The notes under the pieces are model-generated. The model made no database searches. It saw only the letters and a list, made by a program, of their open reading frames with translations, and was not told the DNA's origin. A stretch of DNA of 64,000 nt, from the NCBI GenBank assembly GCA_022601535.1, contig JAJACK010000001.1, positions 345,764 through 409,763 of the forward strand, written 5' to 3'. Of this stretch, positions 7,844 to 16,654 are shown one piece after another. The number at the start of each line of letters is the position of its first letter. Within the stretch, counting starts at the first letter, position 1. The DNA is from Chlamydiales bacterium (GTDB taxonomy: Bacteria; Chlamydiota; Chlamydiia; Chlamydiales; JAAKFR01). The translations under genes were made by a program, and so were the position numbers.

Positions 7844-9037
7844 ATGAAAAAACAGATCGTTTTACTCGCCGATGGGTTTATGAATTGGGCTGGAGGTGTC
7901 GATTTTTTTAAAATCAATGCCACAGCGCTTCTTGAAACCTATGACCCTGAAAAATATAATGTGACAATCCTTCTACCCGAAAAAAAATTCTTCGGAAAAT
8001 TTTCTCGTCTCTTGATGAAAATCCCCCTTCTCAAAACAGTGATCACCTATTTCAAAAAAAATCCCTTCGAAAAAGGGAAGGTCAGCTACTGCTCATTTGG
8101 GAAAAAAAGGGTGAACCGCTCCTTAAAAAAGCTGGGAGCTGATCTCGCCCTATTTTGTTGGAGTGATATTCCCATTGAAACAGCTGATATTGGGTATTAT
8201 CCCGACCTGCAACATAAACACTTTCCCCACTATTTTTCAGAAAAAGAGCGAGAAAATAGAGAGCGTACCATCGAAAATCTCCTCGCAACAAGAGAAGGGG
8301 TGATCGTCACTTCAAAAGATGTAAAAAAAGATTTTGAAACTTTTTTCCCAAAGACAACATGTGAAATCTTCCCCCTCCCCTTCTCTCCTATCTTATTAGA
8401 CACCGACTGGCTCAACCCTCTTCTTTATGATGTGAAGAAAAAATATGCGATTCAAAAACCCTACTTCATGATCTCCAACCAGTTTTGGATCCATAAAGAC
8501 CATCTAACAGCCTTTAAAGCTTTAAAAGAGCTTCCTGATATCCACCTTGTTTGCACTGGGGGAGAAGATGATTTCCGTTTCCCAGGCTATTATCAAGAAC
8601 TGCTCGATACCCTTGCAAAATGGGGAATAAAGGAGCGGGTTCACCTCCTCGGCCATATTCCAAAGAGAGATCAAATTGAGTTGATGAAATATTCCATTGG
8701 AGTGGTTCAACCCACCCGCTTTGAAGGAGGGCCTGGAGGAGGAATGCTCTATAACGCTGTTGCCTTGGGAGTTCCTGCCATTGTCTCCGATATCCCTGTT
8801 AACCAAGAGATCTCTAAATCACACGCCCATTTTTTCAAAGTGGGGGACTCAGAAGACCTTTTGGCCAAAATGAGAGGACTTCTTAAAGAAGAGCGACACC
8901 TTCCATCAAAAGAAATTTTGTTGAAAAACCATCGAGAAAACACTGCCCGGTTAGGGAGTGTCTTGCTCGAGATCATAGAGAAATTCGGAAAGAGAGGGAT
9001 TCGAACCCTCGATACCCGTGAAGGTATGCGTCCTTAG
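7844..9037 (+). CDS. GT4-type glycosyltransferase
   Basis: A 397-residue glycosyltransferase of GT-B fold. The chosen start is the ATG at 7844 (MKKQIVLLADG, a typical first Rossmann strand); an upstream TTG-started extension adds no recognisable sequence. The C-terminal nucleotide-sugar domain has VHLLGHIPKRDQI and then PTRFEGGPGGGMLYNAVAL (about 294-312), the GT4 'E..g....EA.A.G.P' motif with Asn in place of the second Glu. The last 17 codons (from about 8986 to 9034) lie inside the tRNA-Ser gene on the opposite strand, so the C-terminus GIRTLDTREGMRP is antisense tRNA sequence. Acceptor and donor are unknown; lipopolysaccharide or a cell-surface glycan is likely. Confidence 0.8.
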   Translation: MKKQIVLLADGFMNWAGGVDFFKINATALLETYDPEKYNVTILLPEKKFFGKFSRLLMKIPLLKTVITYFKKNPFEKGKVSYCSFGKKRVNRSLKKLGADLALFCWSDIPIETADIGYYPDLQHKHFPHYFSEKERENRERTIENLLATREGVIVTSKDVKKDFETFFPKTTCEIFPLPFSPILLDTDWLNPLLYDVKKKYAIQKPYFMISNQFWIHKDHLTAFKALKELPDIHLVCTGGEDDFRFPGYYQELLDTLAKWGIKERVHLLGHIPKRDQIELMKYSIGVVQPTRFEGGPGGGMLYNAVALGVPAIVSDIPVNQEISKSHAHFFKVGDSEDLLAKMRGLLKEERHLPSKEILLKNHRENTARLGSVLLEIIEKFGKRGIRTLDTREGMRP

Positions 9038-9072
9038 CAGGGACGTGCTTTCGGCCACTCAGCCATCTTTCC
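8986..9072 (-). tRNA. tRNA-Ser (anticodon GCU)
   Basis: Reading the minus strand from 9072, an 87-nt cloverleaf forms. The acceptor stem GGAAAGA pairs with TCTTTCC, with discriminator G at 8986. The D-arm contains the class II form TGGCTGAGTGGCCGAAAGCA. The anticodon stem-loop CGTCC-CTGCTAA-GGACG gives anticodon GCT (reads AGC/AGU). A long variable arm (TACC/GGTA stem) and the T-arm GAGGG-TTCGAAT-CCCTC complete it. The long variable arm is diagnostic for serine. CCA is not encoded. The 3' half overlaps the end of the glycosyltransferase gene on the other strand. Confidence 0.95.
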
Positions 9073-9087
9073 ACTCAAGGTTTGGGG

Positions 9088-9117
9088 ATTGTACATCAAA
9101 ACTGGACTTTTGTACAA
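9088..9117 (-). promoter_or_regulatory. Promoter candidate for tRNA-Ser, containing a 7-bp inverted repeat
   Basis: On the minus strand, TTGTAC (9117-9112), an 18-bp spacer and TACAAT (9093-9088) form a good promoter whose start would be about 8 nt before the mature tRNA. The same stretch holds TTGTACA (9089-9095) and TGTACAA (9111-9117), an inverted repeat with a 15-bp spacer. That could be chance, or an operator shared with dnaB, whose ATG is 22 bp away on the plus strand. Confidence 0.5.
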
Positions 9118-9139
9118 AGATGGACTATGGTTTTTTCCA

Positions 9140-10999
9140 ATGCCTAATTATAAAGTCGCTCCCTACTCTAAAGAATCTGAGATGATGGTGCTCGGCTCGA
9201 TGCTGACACACATCAATAGCTTGAATACGGGATCAGATATTTTAGATGAAACAGACTTCTATTTTCCCGAACATCGAGCCATTTTCCACATTCTCAAAGA
9301 GGCGTATTCCCAAGACAAACCTGCCGATGTTCATCTCGTCTGCGAGGAGCTCAAGCGGCAAGGGAAATTAGAAAGTATCGGTGGTGCTGGCTATGTCGCA
9401 ACGCTTGCACAGTATGCGGGGACCTCCGCTTATATCGAAGAGTATGCTGAGATTGTCAAGACAAAGTCGATCTTACGCCGGATGATCGATGCAGCCCAAG
9501 TGGTAGAAAAAAAAGCGTTTGAAGAGCCTCAAGATGTGTATGGTTCTCTCGATGATGCACAAAATCTTTTCTTTCAAATCAGCCAATCGTCCACAACCCA
9601 AGCAGGAGTGACGATCAAAGATCTACTTGCTGGATCTGGAACACCCTTCCTAAAAGAAGTTCAAGAGAGGCAAGAGCGGTATCGCACCCTCGGCCCTGAA
9701 GATTCAAAAGTGACAGGGATTCCAACAAATTTTGCCGATTTAGATAAAATCATCAATGGACTCAACGATTCGAATTTGATGATTATCGCCGGTCGACCTG
9801 CGATGGGGAAGACAGCTTTTGCCCTCAATGTCGCCCAACAAGTCTGTTTCCAAAACAATATGCCCGTCGGCTTCTTCTCCTTGGAGATGACAGCAGATCA
9901 ACTTCTCGATCGATTGGTTACCGCTCAAGCAGAAGTCGAATCAGATAAAATTCGGACAGGTTCTCTCTCAGGCGCTGAATTCCAAAGGATTGTCGCAGCT
10001 GTTGGCGAGATGCAAAAACACACCTTTATCATCGATGATCAACCTGGCTTGAAAATCAGCGATATCAGAGCACGTGCCAGACGGATGAAAGAGAGCTATG
10101 GAATCCGCCTACTTGTCATCGACTACCTTCAGTTGATCACCGGCGCAGGCTCCAACCGTTCGGCCGAAAGTCGACAAGTCGAAGTGTCTGAAATTTCACG
10201 AATGTTAAAGACATTGGCGAGGGAACTCAATATTCCTGTCCTTTGTCCATCTCAACTCTCCCGAAAAGTAGAAGACCGAGCAGGTCACCGTCCTATGATG
10301 AGTGATCTACGTGAATCGGGCTGTTTGGCTGGAGATACTACCATCATTGATTCAAAGAATCGAAAGGTCTACCGAATGGAAGAGCTTGCAGGGAAACGGC
10401 AACATTTGACTGTCCAAGCTGTCGATACACTCGGCCACTTAGGACAACACCAAATGACCAAAGTATTCTATTCAGGAAAAAAAATGCTCTTCCACCTAAA
10501 AACCACCAAAGGGAGACAGATCAAAGCGAGCAGCAACCACCCTTTTCTTGTCGAAGAAGAGAGAGAAGAATCAGCTCATGAAGAATCCACCCATGTGATC
10601 ACCAAAACATGGCGTGCCTTAGAACACCTGAAAGTGGGGACACCGATCGCCATTATCGATCAAAATCAAATTATTTTTGATCCCATCGTCTCCATTGAAG
10701 AGCTTGGAGAAGCTGATGTCTATGACGCCACAGTCCCCCTCGTCCATAATTTTGCTGCCAATGGGATCATCGTCCACAATAGTATCGAACAAGATAGTGA
10801 TGTGATTGCCTTCCTCCTAAGAAGAGACTACTATGACCCCAATGATAAGCCAGGAATGGCAGAGCTGATTGTCGCCAAAAACCGGCATGGAGCGATTGGA
10901 AATGTCAACCTCACCTTCGTCAAAGAGCTCGGTCAATTCCGCAATTACACCCCGATCCAAGTCGAAATGGAAGAAGAATCTCCCTTTGCCTCAATCTAA
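9140..10999 (+). CDS. dnaB: Replicative DNA helicase DnaB with an in-frame mini-intein
   Basis: Hexameric helicase of the replication fork. The ATG at 9140 (MPNYKVAPYSKE) gives a normal start; the frame is open further upstream from a TTG at 9089, but that would add only non-conserved residues. Residues 8-105 are the N-terminal DnaB domain. The RecA-like domain has Walker A GRPAMGKTAFALNVA (about 217-231), Walker B LLVIDYLQLI and the DLRESG/SIEQDSDV motif. Residues 395-547 are an intein inserted between Gly and Ser of that motif. Without it the protein is 466 residues, the usual length. After splicing the extein reads SDLRESGSIEQDSDV, a standard DnaB sequence. dnaB followed by mnmG is the chlamydial order. 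Confidence 0.95.
   Translation: MPNYKVAPYSKESEMMVLGSMLTHINSLNTGSDILDETDFYFPEHRAIFHILKEAYSQDKPADVHLVCEELKRQGKLESIGGAGYVATLAQYAGTSAYIEEYAEIVKTKSILRRMIDAAQVVEKKAFEEPQDVYGSLDDAQNLFFQISQSSTTQAGVTIKDLLAGSGTPFLKEVQERQERYRTLGPEDSKVTGIPTNFADLDKIINGLNDSNLMIIAGRPAMGKTAFALNVAQQVCFQNNMPVGFFSLEMTADQLLDRLVTAQAEVESDKIRTGSLSGAEFQRIVAAVGEMQKHTFIIDDQPGLKISDIRARARRMKESYGIRLLVIDYLQLITGAGSNRSAESRQVEVSEISRMLKTLARELNIPVLCPSQLSRKVEDRAGHRPMMSDLRESGCLAGDTTIIDSKNRKVYRMEELAGKRQHLTVQAVDTLGHLGQHQMTKVFYSGKKMLFHLKTTKGRQIKASSNHPFLVEEEREESAHEESTHVITKTWRALEHLKVGTPIAIIDQNQIIFDPIVSIEELGEADVYDATVPLVHNFAANGIIVHNSIEQDSDVIAFLLRRDYYDPNDKPGMAELIVAKNRHGAIGNVNLTFVKELGQFRNYTPIQVEMEEESPFASI
10322..10780 (+). other. DnaB mini-intein (153 residues, no homing endonuclease)
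   Basis: The insertion begins with Cys1 in CLAGDTTI (block A) and ends with His-Asn (IIVHN, block G), followed by the +1 Ser of the C-extein. Block B is IKASSNHPFLV, with the conserved His in an SxxH version of the TxxH motif. Block F is DVYDATVPLVHNFAAN. All residues needed for protein splicing are present, so it should be active. Only about 70 residues separate blocks B and F and no LAGLIDADG motif is visible, so no endonuclease remains. The site is the 'RESG^S' position used by other DnaB inteins. It cannot home on its own and presumably survives by precise splicing. Confidence 0.93.
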
Positions 11000-11037
11000 G
11001 CTTTACTTTTACCTCCCTTTTTCCTAAACTATTCGCA

Positions 11038-11127
11038 ATGTCTTCAGTTAAGAAAAAAAGAAAGTATAAGATCGCAAAGCACAAGCGGAAAAAGCGGCGC
11101 AGACGCGATCGTCACAAAAACAAGTAA
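11038..11127 (+). CDS. 29-residue basic protein, bS22/AURKAIP1-COX24-like
   Basis: An ATG at 11038 opens a 30-codon frame, MSSVKKKRKYKIAKHKRKK and on to a TAA at 11125. More than half of the residues are Lys or Arg. The pattern SVxKKRxxKxxKHKxRK matches the short bacterial AURKAIP1/COX24-domain proteins, whose mycobacterial member is small-subunit ribosomal protein bS22. It probably binds rRNA at the decoding region. It lies 38 bp after dnaB and 12 bp before mnmG, in the same direction. Assignment rests on motif memory; the extreme basicity and clean placement support it being a real gene. Confidence 0.75.
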   Translation: MSSVKKKRKYKIAKHKRKKRRRRDRHKNK

Positions 11128-11139
11128 TTCCTTCACTTC

Positions 11140-12963
11140 ATGTGGCACTACCCTGAAACCTACGATGTGATCGTGGTCGGTGGCGGACATGCAGGATGCG
11201 AAGCAGCTTTAGCCTCTGCGCGTCTTGGTGCTTCCACGATTTTGCTCACCATGAATCTCGATACCATCGCCAAGATGAGCTGTAACCCAGCTATTGGAGG
11301 CGTTGGAAAAGGGCACATGGTTCGAGAAATCGACGCTCTTGGCGGAGAGATGGGCAAAGTGACCGACCAGACCGGAATTCAATTCCGGATGCTCAATGCC
11401 TCTAAAGGAGCTGCTGTTTGGGCTCCACGTGCTCAAGCCGATAAAGTCGCCTACCAAACTGAGATGAAGCACCGGCTTGAGAAAACCCCAAATCTCGATA
11501 TCCACCAAGGAACTATCACCGCTTTACATGTCGAAAACGACCAAATCATAGGAATTTCTACACAAGAGGGGATCTACTATCCAACAAAAACACTTATCCT
11601 CTCATCCGGCACCTTTATGCGAGGACTGCTCCATTTAGGAGAGAACCACTTCTCTGGAGGACGAGCAGGAGATAAACCCTCTGTCGGCCTTTCAGCCTCT
11701 TTAGAAGAGCTCGGATTTCGGATAGGACGCCTTAAGACGGGGACTCCTCCTCGACTTAATGGAAGAACGATCGATTTTTCCAAGCTAGAAGAACAACCCG
11801 CTGAAAAAGGCATTCGGTTTTCTTTTGATAAAGAAGAGTTTACACCTCTTCCTTCCCGCTCTTGTTGGATCACCTACACCTCTTCTGAAACAAAAAAAAT
11901 CATTCAAAACAATATCCACCGCTCTCCTCTCTACTCGGGAAAAATCCAAAGTATTGGCCCCCGCTACTGCCCCTCGATTGAAGATAAAGTTGTCCGCTTT
12001 GCCGATAAAGAGCGGCATCAAATTTTTCTCGAGCCCGAAGGGCTTCATACCGAAGAATTCTATACAAATGGAATCTCCTCCTCCCTTCCAATCGATGTCC
12101 AGCTACAGATGATCCATTCTATTCCGGGGCTAGAACATGCAAAAATCACAAGACCCGCCTATGCCATTGAATATGACTATGTTGAAAGTGGACAGATCAA
12201 AGCAACCCTTGAAACAAAATCTATCTCTGGCCTCTTTTTTGCAGGACAGATCAACGGAACAACAGGATACGAAGAGGCTGCAGCGCAAGGGTTGATGGCA
12301 GGAATCAATGCAGCACACCTTGTGCAAAATAAAGCCCCCTTTATCCTCTCTCGTGCAGAGGCGTATATCGGAGTGATGATCGATGATTTGGTCACCAAAC
12401 CAATTGATGAACCGTATCGGATGTTCACCTCTCGCGCTGAACATCGTCTTTTGCTTCGACAAGATAACAGCGACCTCCGCCTCCGTCACTACGGCTATCG
12501 ACTCGGCCTTATCGATGAAGAGCGCTACCAACGACTCTGCCACAAGAAAAACATCCTTGAACAAGAGACATTAAAACTTACAAAAACTTACAAACAGATC
12601 AATGGAAAAGGGACCTCCCTTGCACAACTTCTTTGCCGACCAGAGATGGATTATCAAACCCTTCTTGCAACGTATGAAGAGGTGGTTGACCATGGAGAAG
12701 AGATCAACTTTCAAATTGAGTTCAATCTAAAGTATGCAGGGTATATTTCTAGACAACAACAAGATGTCAAGCGGTTTGACGATGTGGAGAAAATAGAGAT
12801 TCCCGACAGTTTTGATTTTGCAAAAGTGACAGGTCTTAGACAAGAAGCTAAAGAGAAACTCCTCCATTTTCGACCAAATAATCTGGGGCAAGCATCGCGC
12901 ATTGCCGCTGTTTCACCTGCCGATCTTCAGGTCCTTATGATTTGCCTAAAGAAAGGGAGCTAA
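11140..12963 (+). CDS. mnmG: tRNA uridine-5-carboxymethylaminomethyl(34) synthesis protein MnmG (GidA)
   Basis: With MnmE, installs the (carboxymethyl)aminomethyl group on U34 of several tRNAs, using FAD and methylene-THF. FAD-binding [17 protein letters not shown] spans residues 14-30. [12 protein letters not shown] follows at about 48-59 and contains the conserved Cys. LKTGTPPRL is near 199-207 and [19 protein letters not shown] near 368-386. [18 protein letters not shown] marks the GidA_assoc C-terminal region. At 607 residues it is slightly short for the family. The stop codon overlaps the stop of the convergent F-box gene by 3 bp, so no terminator lies between them. Confidence 0.96.
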   Translation: MWHYPETYDVIVVGGGHAGCEAALASARLGASTILLTMNLDTIAKMSCNPAIGGVGKGHMVREIDALGGEMGKVTDQTGIQFRMLNASKGAAVWAPRAQADKVAYQTEMKHRLEKTPNLDIHQGTITALHVENDQIIGISTQEGIYYPTKTLILSSGTFMRGLLHLGENHFSGGRAGDKPSVGLSASLEELGFRIGRLKTGTPPRLNGRTIDFSKLEEQPAEKGIRFSFDKEEFTPLPSRSCWITYTSSETKKIIQNNIHRSPLYSGKIQSIGPRYCPSIEDKVVRFADKERHQIFLEPEGLHTEEFYTNGISSSLPIDVQLQMIHSIPGLEHAKITRPAYAIEYDYVESGQIKATLETKSISGLFFAGQINGTTGYEEAAAQGLMAGINAAHLVQNKAPFILSRAEAYIGVMIDDLVTKPIDEPYRMFTSRAEHRLLLRQDNSDLRLRHYGYRLGLIDEERYQRLCHKKNILEQETLKLTKTYKQINGKGTSLAQLLCRPEMDYQTLLATYEEVVDHGEEINFQIEFNLKYAGYISRQQQDVKRFDDVEKIEIPDSFDFAKVTGLRQEAKEKLLHFRPNNLGQASRIAAVSPADLQVLMICLKKGS

Positions 12964-14666
12964 CGAGTTCTTTTGACCCTTTTTACTTTATCAAGAGCTC
13001 GCTCTAAAATATCTCCAGCACGAATTTCTGCAAATAAAGTCTGGTCCTTAGAAGCTGCACATGTTTGTCGGATAGATCCAACTTTCTCCTTACAGAATTG
13101 AGCTTGGGTCATACCGATGGCTTTAAGTAGCCTTCTTTTTTTGTCGGGGCTAGTAACTTTTTTAATATACTCCACTGCTTCTTTAAAATCTCCAGCAGAA
13201 GCTCTCGCTTTAACAAGCTTTTTCAATAACCCTGAATATTTCCTATCTGAGTAGAGCCCCGTGATTTGTTCAGCAAATTCCTCAGCGCGTCGATTATCTC
13301 CCTTTTCAACAAGAGCTAATGAAATGGAATGAAAAGCCTTCTCTTCTAAAAAATCAACTCCCCCTATGTCTGTTATCGCTTGTATAGCAGCTTCAAATTC
13401 CCCTTTTTTAGCTTGAGCTTCAATTATCGATACTAAAGCTTCACCCTTTTCGAAAAAATTTGTAATTTTTTCCAAAGCTTGTTTTGCCCCTTCAATATTT
13501 CCACATTCAGAGCAAGTTTTAACAACTGTTACAAAAAAATGGTCCTGAGCAACTTCATCCTCAACCTTTTCCGCAATTGCTAATGCTTCTAGAACCCTCT
13601 TTCTCTTAGACTCAGTTTTTATTATGAATTGTAAAGCCTTTGACTTTATCTCCGGATCTTGAATTGAATCAGCAGCTTTCAGTGCATTTTCCATTCTTTT
13701 TGCTTCAGCTTCAACTCGACTGATCTGTTGTAGAGCGCTCTCTTCGCAGCGTGTTTTAGCAATTGATAGAGCGTTTTTAAAATCCCCTTTTTTAGCTTGT
13801 GCAACAGCAACTGATTTAAAAGCACGAGCTCTCATCTCATGATCTATAATTTTAGAGGCCCACTTAATTGCGTTTGCAATAGACTCTCGATCTATTGCGA
13901 TGCTCACCATCTTTTTATAGAAAGGGTCTTTTATTGCTAAAGCAACCTCTCTAATTGTTTCCAAAGCCTCTACATGCTTTCCAGCACAAGCTTGTTTTTC
14001 AGCAATTTTGACCAAACTATTTGATTTATACGGAGATTCGACTGTGTCTTCTATTTCGTCAGAAACAATCTTCTTACTACCAGAAATATCCCCTTTACCT
14101 GCTTTGCCCTCAGCAACTTTACCCAAAAACTTCATCTTTATACCTAGATTCAAGATCTGCCGAGCTATCTTTAAAGCTTTTTCAAATGCTCCATATTCTA
14201 TTAAAAAATCTGCAATAACTTGAAGTCTCTTATCCTGCTTAGCGGGGTTGCCCTCTATTGGCTCTCTAAGCTTATCTAAAGTTTGACTTCCACATTTTAC
14301 ATCTCCTAATCGAAATTGCCATTTTGCGAGTAAAATTCTTTTATCTACTGAGCAAGTACTCATCGTCTCTATATATTTTTCCCATTCTTTGGAAAGGCGC
14401 CACTTCCCACCATAAGGTAATAAATTAACCAACCTCTTTGGCCACTGATCTATCTCTATGTATCGTGAAGCTCGGTGTAAAAAACAGCGCTGACACAAGA
14501 TTGGAGTTTGACCGATATAGTCCCTCCATACCTTACAGACTAAAACCGCTGTAATAAGTGCTTCCCCTGTTAGATGGCCAAAAATACACTCCCATACCTT
14601 TGGAAACTGATCATATGTCGCACCACCTTCAAAAAACCAGTGAGATGTTTTAATTTCTAAAGTCAT
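12960..14666 (-). CDS. F-box protein with helical repeats (F-box 1)
   Basis: Likely a secreted effector that would bind host Skp1 and redirect SCF ubiquitin ligase. The F-box is at about residues 17-50: [17 protein letters not shown], then VCKVWRDYI (family form 'P.e....If..L....l....VC..W'). The remaining 500 residues are alpha-helical repeats of about 33-35 residues with a recurring 'A..iA...a..GdF..Al..A' pattern, resembling TPR/SEL-like solenoids. Start: ATG at 14666 (568 residues); a GTG three codons earlier is possible. It is the last gene of the minus-strand group that starts near 18132, with its own promoter candidate at 14690-14718. No classical signal peptide, as expected for a type III effector. 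Confidence 0.8.
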   Translation of the reverse strand: MTLEIKTSHWFFEGGATYDQFPKVWECIFGHLTGEALITAVLVCKVWRDYIGQTPILCQRCFLHRASRYIEIDQWPKRLVNLLPYGGKWRLSKEWEKYIETMSTCSVDKRILLAKWQFRLGDVKCGSQTLDKLREPIEGNPAKQDKRLQVIADFLIEYGAFEKALKIARQILNLGIKMKFLGKVAEGKAGKGDISGSKKIVSDEIEDTVESPYKSNSLVKIAEKQACAGKHVEALETIREVALAIKDPFYKKMVSIAIDRESIANAIKWASKIIDHEMRARAFKSVAVAQAKKGDFKNALSIAKTRCEESALQQISRVEAEAKRMENALKAADSIQDPEIKSKALQFIIKTESKRKRVLEALAIAEKVEDEVAQDHFFVTVVKTCSECGNIEGAKQALEKITNFFEKGEALVSIIEAQAKKGEFEAAIQAITDIGGVDFLEEKAFHSISLALVEKGDNRRAEEFAEQITGLYSDRKYSGLLKKLVKARASAGDFKEAVEYIKKVTSPDKKRRLLKAIGMTQAQFCKEKVGSIRQTCAASKDQTLFAEIRAGDILERALDKVKRVKRTR

Positions 14667-14689
14667 ATTTACCACTATTAAATAAAAAT

Positions 14690-14718
14690 ACTTTAAATTA
14701 TTTAATAATAAAAATCAA
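14690..14718 (-). promoter_or_regulatory. Promoter candidate for F-box gene 1
   Basis: On the minus strand, TTGATT (14718-14713), 17 bp, TAAAGT (14695-14690) lie in the 76-bp AT-rich gap before the ATG at 14666. The -35 box is embedded in GTTGATTTTTA, which resembles the upstream element of the operon's first gene (GTTGATTTTTA at 18165-18175). A second copy, GGTTGATTTTTT, sits at 14731-14742. Confidence 0.45.
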
Positions 14719-14742
14719 CAATTTGTTTAAAAAAAATCAACC

Positions 14743-16227
14743 TTATTGAATGGTTTTTCTTTTCTTGACTATCGCACGAGTACACTGTTTTAAAGCCTCG
14801 TCCTTACAAACCTCCTCAAATAAGCCTCGATAAAGGCCAACTGCACATGTTCTTTGGACAGCTTCACGACTCTGCTTGGGAAGGTTGGCTTGAATCGCAG
14901 CGATCAGCTTAATCAGCCTTCTCCTTCGCGGGACACCAACAACTCTTTGAGAAATCTCTATTGCCTCTTTAATCTCTCCTGCCAAAGCTCTTGCTCTGAC
15001 CATCGTTTTGACTAACCTCGAATAATCAATATTTGAATAGAGACCTGAGATCCCCTTAGAAATTTTTTCGGCCCATTCTCTTTCTCCTCTTTTAAAAAGG
15101 GCTAAAGCAATGATTTTAAATGCTTCATTTTTGAAAGGAGTGATGTGCATTGCATTGGCATTTTGTATCGCAACCTCAAACTCTCCACACTCCACTTGAG
15201 CCTCTATAACAGATAAGAACTCCTCAAATGGCGTGCCCCTAAAGGTCACCCCAACTCCAACATTAACAATCTCTTGCACAGACTCTTGTTTAATCTCTTC
15301 TGATGCAATTATCTGAGAAACCTGTAGGGCTCCTACAAAATCGCCTCTTCTAGCTTTAGTAGATGCAATTGCTTCAAGTGCACAATCTTTAATTTTAGGA
15401 TCTCTAATTTTCTCAGCAACTATTACAGCTTCTCTAATATTCAATAACTCCACTTCTACTATTACAATTTCTACATAAACAAAATCTCTATCTTTTTCTA
15501 ATCCAATCTGTTGAAAAGATTCTAAAAGACCTCGATAATCTTTTATCCAAATCTGCCTGATAGCAATTTCCCTAAATGCCTCGGATCTATAACAGGGATG
15601 ATTTATCACTAAAGCCACCTCTTTACCTCCTGCAATATCCCCTTCATTGACTTTGGCCGTTGCAAGTAAGTTTAGAACATAGTCTTTTATCTCTAAATCT
15701 AAGATCCGTGAGCTGACCGTTAGCACATTATTAAAATCTTTGAATTCTATTAATACTTTTGCAATTTTTTCATATCTTTCATCTCGCTTAATAACATTAA
15801 AATTGATCAATGGAAGAATCTCCCACAATGTTTCCCAACCCTCTTCGCACTTCCCCGCTTGATACTGCTGTTTGGCAAGTGCAATTCGGTGGTCTAACGA
15901 AGATTTCTTAGAAAGAGCTACAAATCGATCCCATTGAATATGAGAGCGGCATTCCTCTTCCATCCGACGAACTTCACCCATCAATCCCTTTGGCCATTTT
16001 TGTAGTGGAATCTGAAGATTCAAAGCTTTTTGAAAAGCACTTTGAATCTCTAGAGATGGATATTTCTGATGGATATAAACACGCCATGCTCTACAAACCC
16101 TAGAAGCTCTAGCAAGTTCCTGTGAGGAGAGCTGGGTAAAAATGCGCTTCCATATCTCTGGGAACTGTTCTGATGAATTGGTAGATAAAAAATGGGCATC
16201 TACAAAAGAGCGCGGAACAATAGACAT
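14743..16227 (-). CDS. F-box protein with helical repeats (F-box 2)
   Basis: A 494-residue paralogue of its two neighbours. The F-box is at about residues 20-52: FPEIWKRIFTQLSSQELA, then SRVCRAWRVYI. The rest is helical repeats with IASTKARRGDFVGALQVSQ and similar units. The C-terminal region (KEAIEISQRVVGVPRRRRLIK, then QREAVQRTCA-type sequence) parallels F-box 1 ([25 protein letters not shown]), showing that the two genes arose by duplication. It starts 1 bp after the stop of the small Cys protein, so the genes are co-translated. Host target unknown. Confidence 0.8.
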   Translation of the reverse strand: MSIVPRSFVDAHFLSTNSSEQFPEIWKRIFTQLSSQELARASRVCRAWRVYIHQKYPSLEIQSAFQKALNLQIPLQKWPKGLMGEVRRMEEECRSHIQWDRFVALSKKSSLDHRIALAKQQYQAGKCEEGWETLWEILPLINFNVIKRDERYEKIAKVLIEFKDFNNVLTVSSRILDLEIKDYVLNLLATAKVNEGDIAGGKEVALVINHPCYRSEAFREIAIRQIWIKDYRGLLESFQQIGLEKDRDFVYVEIVIVEVELLNIREAVIVAEKIRDPKIKDCALEAIASTKARRGDFVGALQVSQIIASEEIKQESVQEIVNVGVGVTFRGTPFEEFLSVIEAQVECGEFEVAIQNANAMHITPFKNEAFKIIALALFKRGEREWAEKISKGISGLYSNIDYSRLVKTMVRARALAGEIKEAIEISQRVVGVPRRRRLIKLIAAIQANLPKQSREAVQRTCAVGLYRGLFEEVCKDEALKQCTRAIVKKRKTIQ

Positions 16228-16228
16228 T

Positions 16229-16654
16229 CTAGGCTTTAGATCGTTGTTCGGGGAAACAGTTTAAATGAGCAAGCATGCAGTGTGTATAGGCTTGTTCACA
16301 CTTTTCTTGGCGAGGGAAACACTCTTTTCTCAGTACATAGCCAATATCTTGCTTTATCCATCTGTGATTCTCAGGATCATCATACATTCTTCGCCACTCT
16401 CTGGTCTGTTCATTAGCTTGCTGAAGGTTTTGGTATTCGCCAGCACATGAAATTGTCTTACCAAAAAAAGTGCGAGCCCATGAGCAAACTGGCGGTTCCC
16501 CACTGGAGCGTTGTCTTTGGATCTCTCTATAGATCTTTCCACCGGTACTAGGATCGTATGTAGAAGTAACAATTGGAGTCATTTGAGAGATAACATACAC
16601 GACTAAAGAATAAAAAAAAAGGCTTTTATCTAGATCTAGGCTTTGTCTAGACAT
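16229..16654 (-). CDS. Small protein with an N-terminal hydrophobic segment and paired cysteines, unknown
   Basis: A 141-residue protein inside the F-box operon: its ATG lies within the end of the upstream F-box gene (19-bp overlap) and its stop is 1 bp from the next start. Residues 11-30 are moderately hydrophobic (LFFYSLVVYVISQMTPIV), possibly a signal or membrane segment. The rest is polar with six Cys, at about 57, 70, 112, 118, 126 and 133, spaced in a way that suggests disulfides and export. The C-terminal half (CFPRQEKCEQAYTHCMLAHL) has a helical CX5C-like arrangement. I recognise no family. Co-translation suggests a role with the F-box proteins, perhaps as chaperone or partner. Confidence 0.65.
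   Translation of the reverse strand: MSRQSLDLDKSLFFYSLVVYVISQMTPIVTSTYDPSTGGKIYREIQRQRSSGEPPVCSWARTFFGKTISCAGEYQNLQQANEQTREWRRMYDDPENHRWIKQDIGYVLRKECFPRQEKCEQAYTHCMLAHLNCFPEQRSKA

Noticed and set aside
9089-9139. N-terminal extension of DnaB from a TTG
   Set aside because: The added residues are not conserved and the region carries the tRNA-Ser promoter; the ATG at 9140 gives the usual DnaB N-terminus.
12130-12564. A 144-codon minus-strand frame within mnmG
   Set aside because: Opposite well-conserved MnmG motifs; no family pattern.
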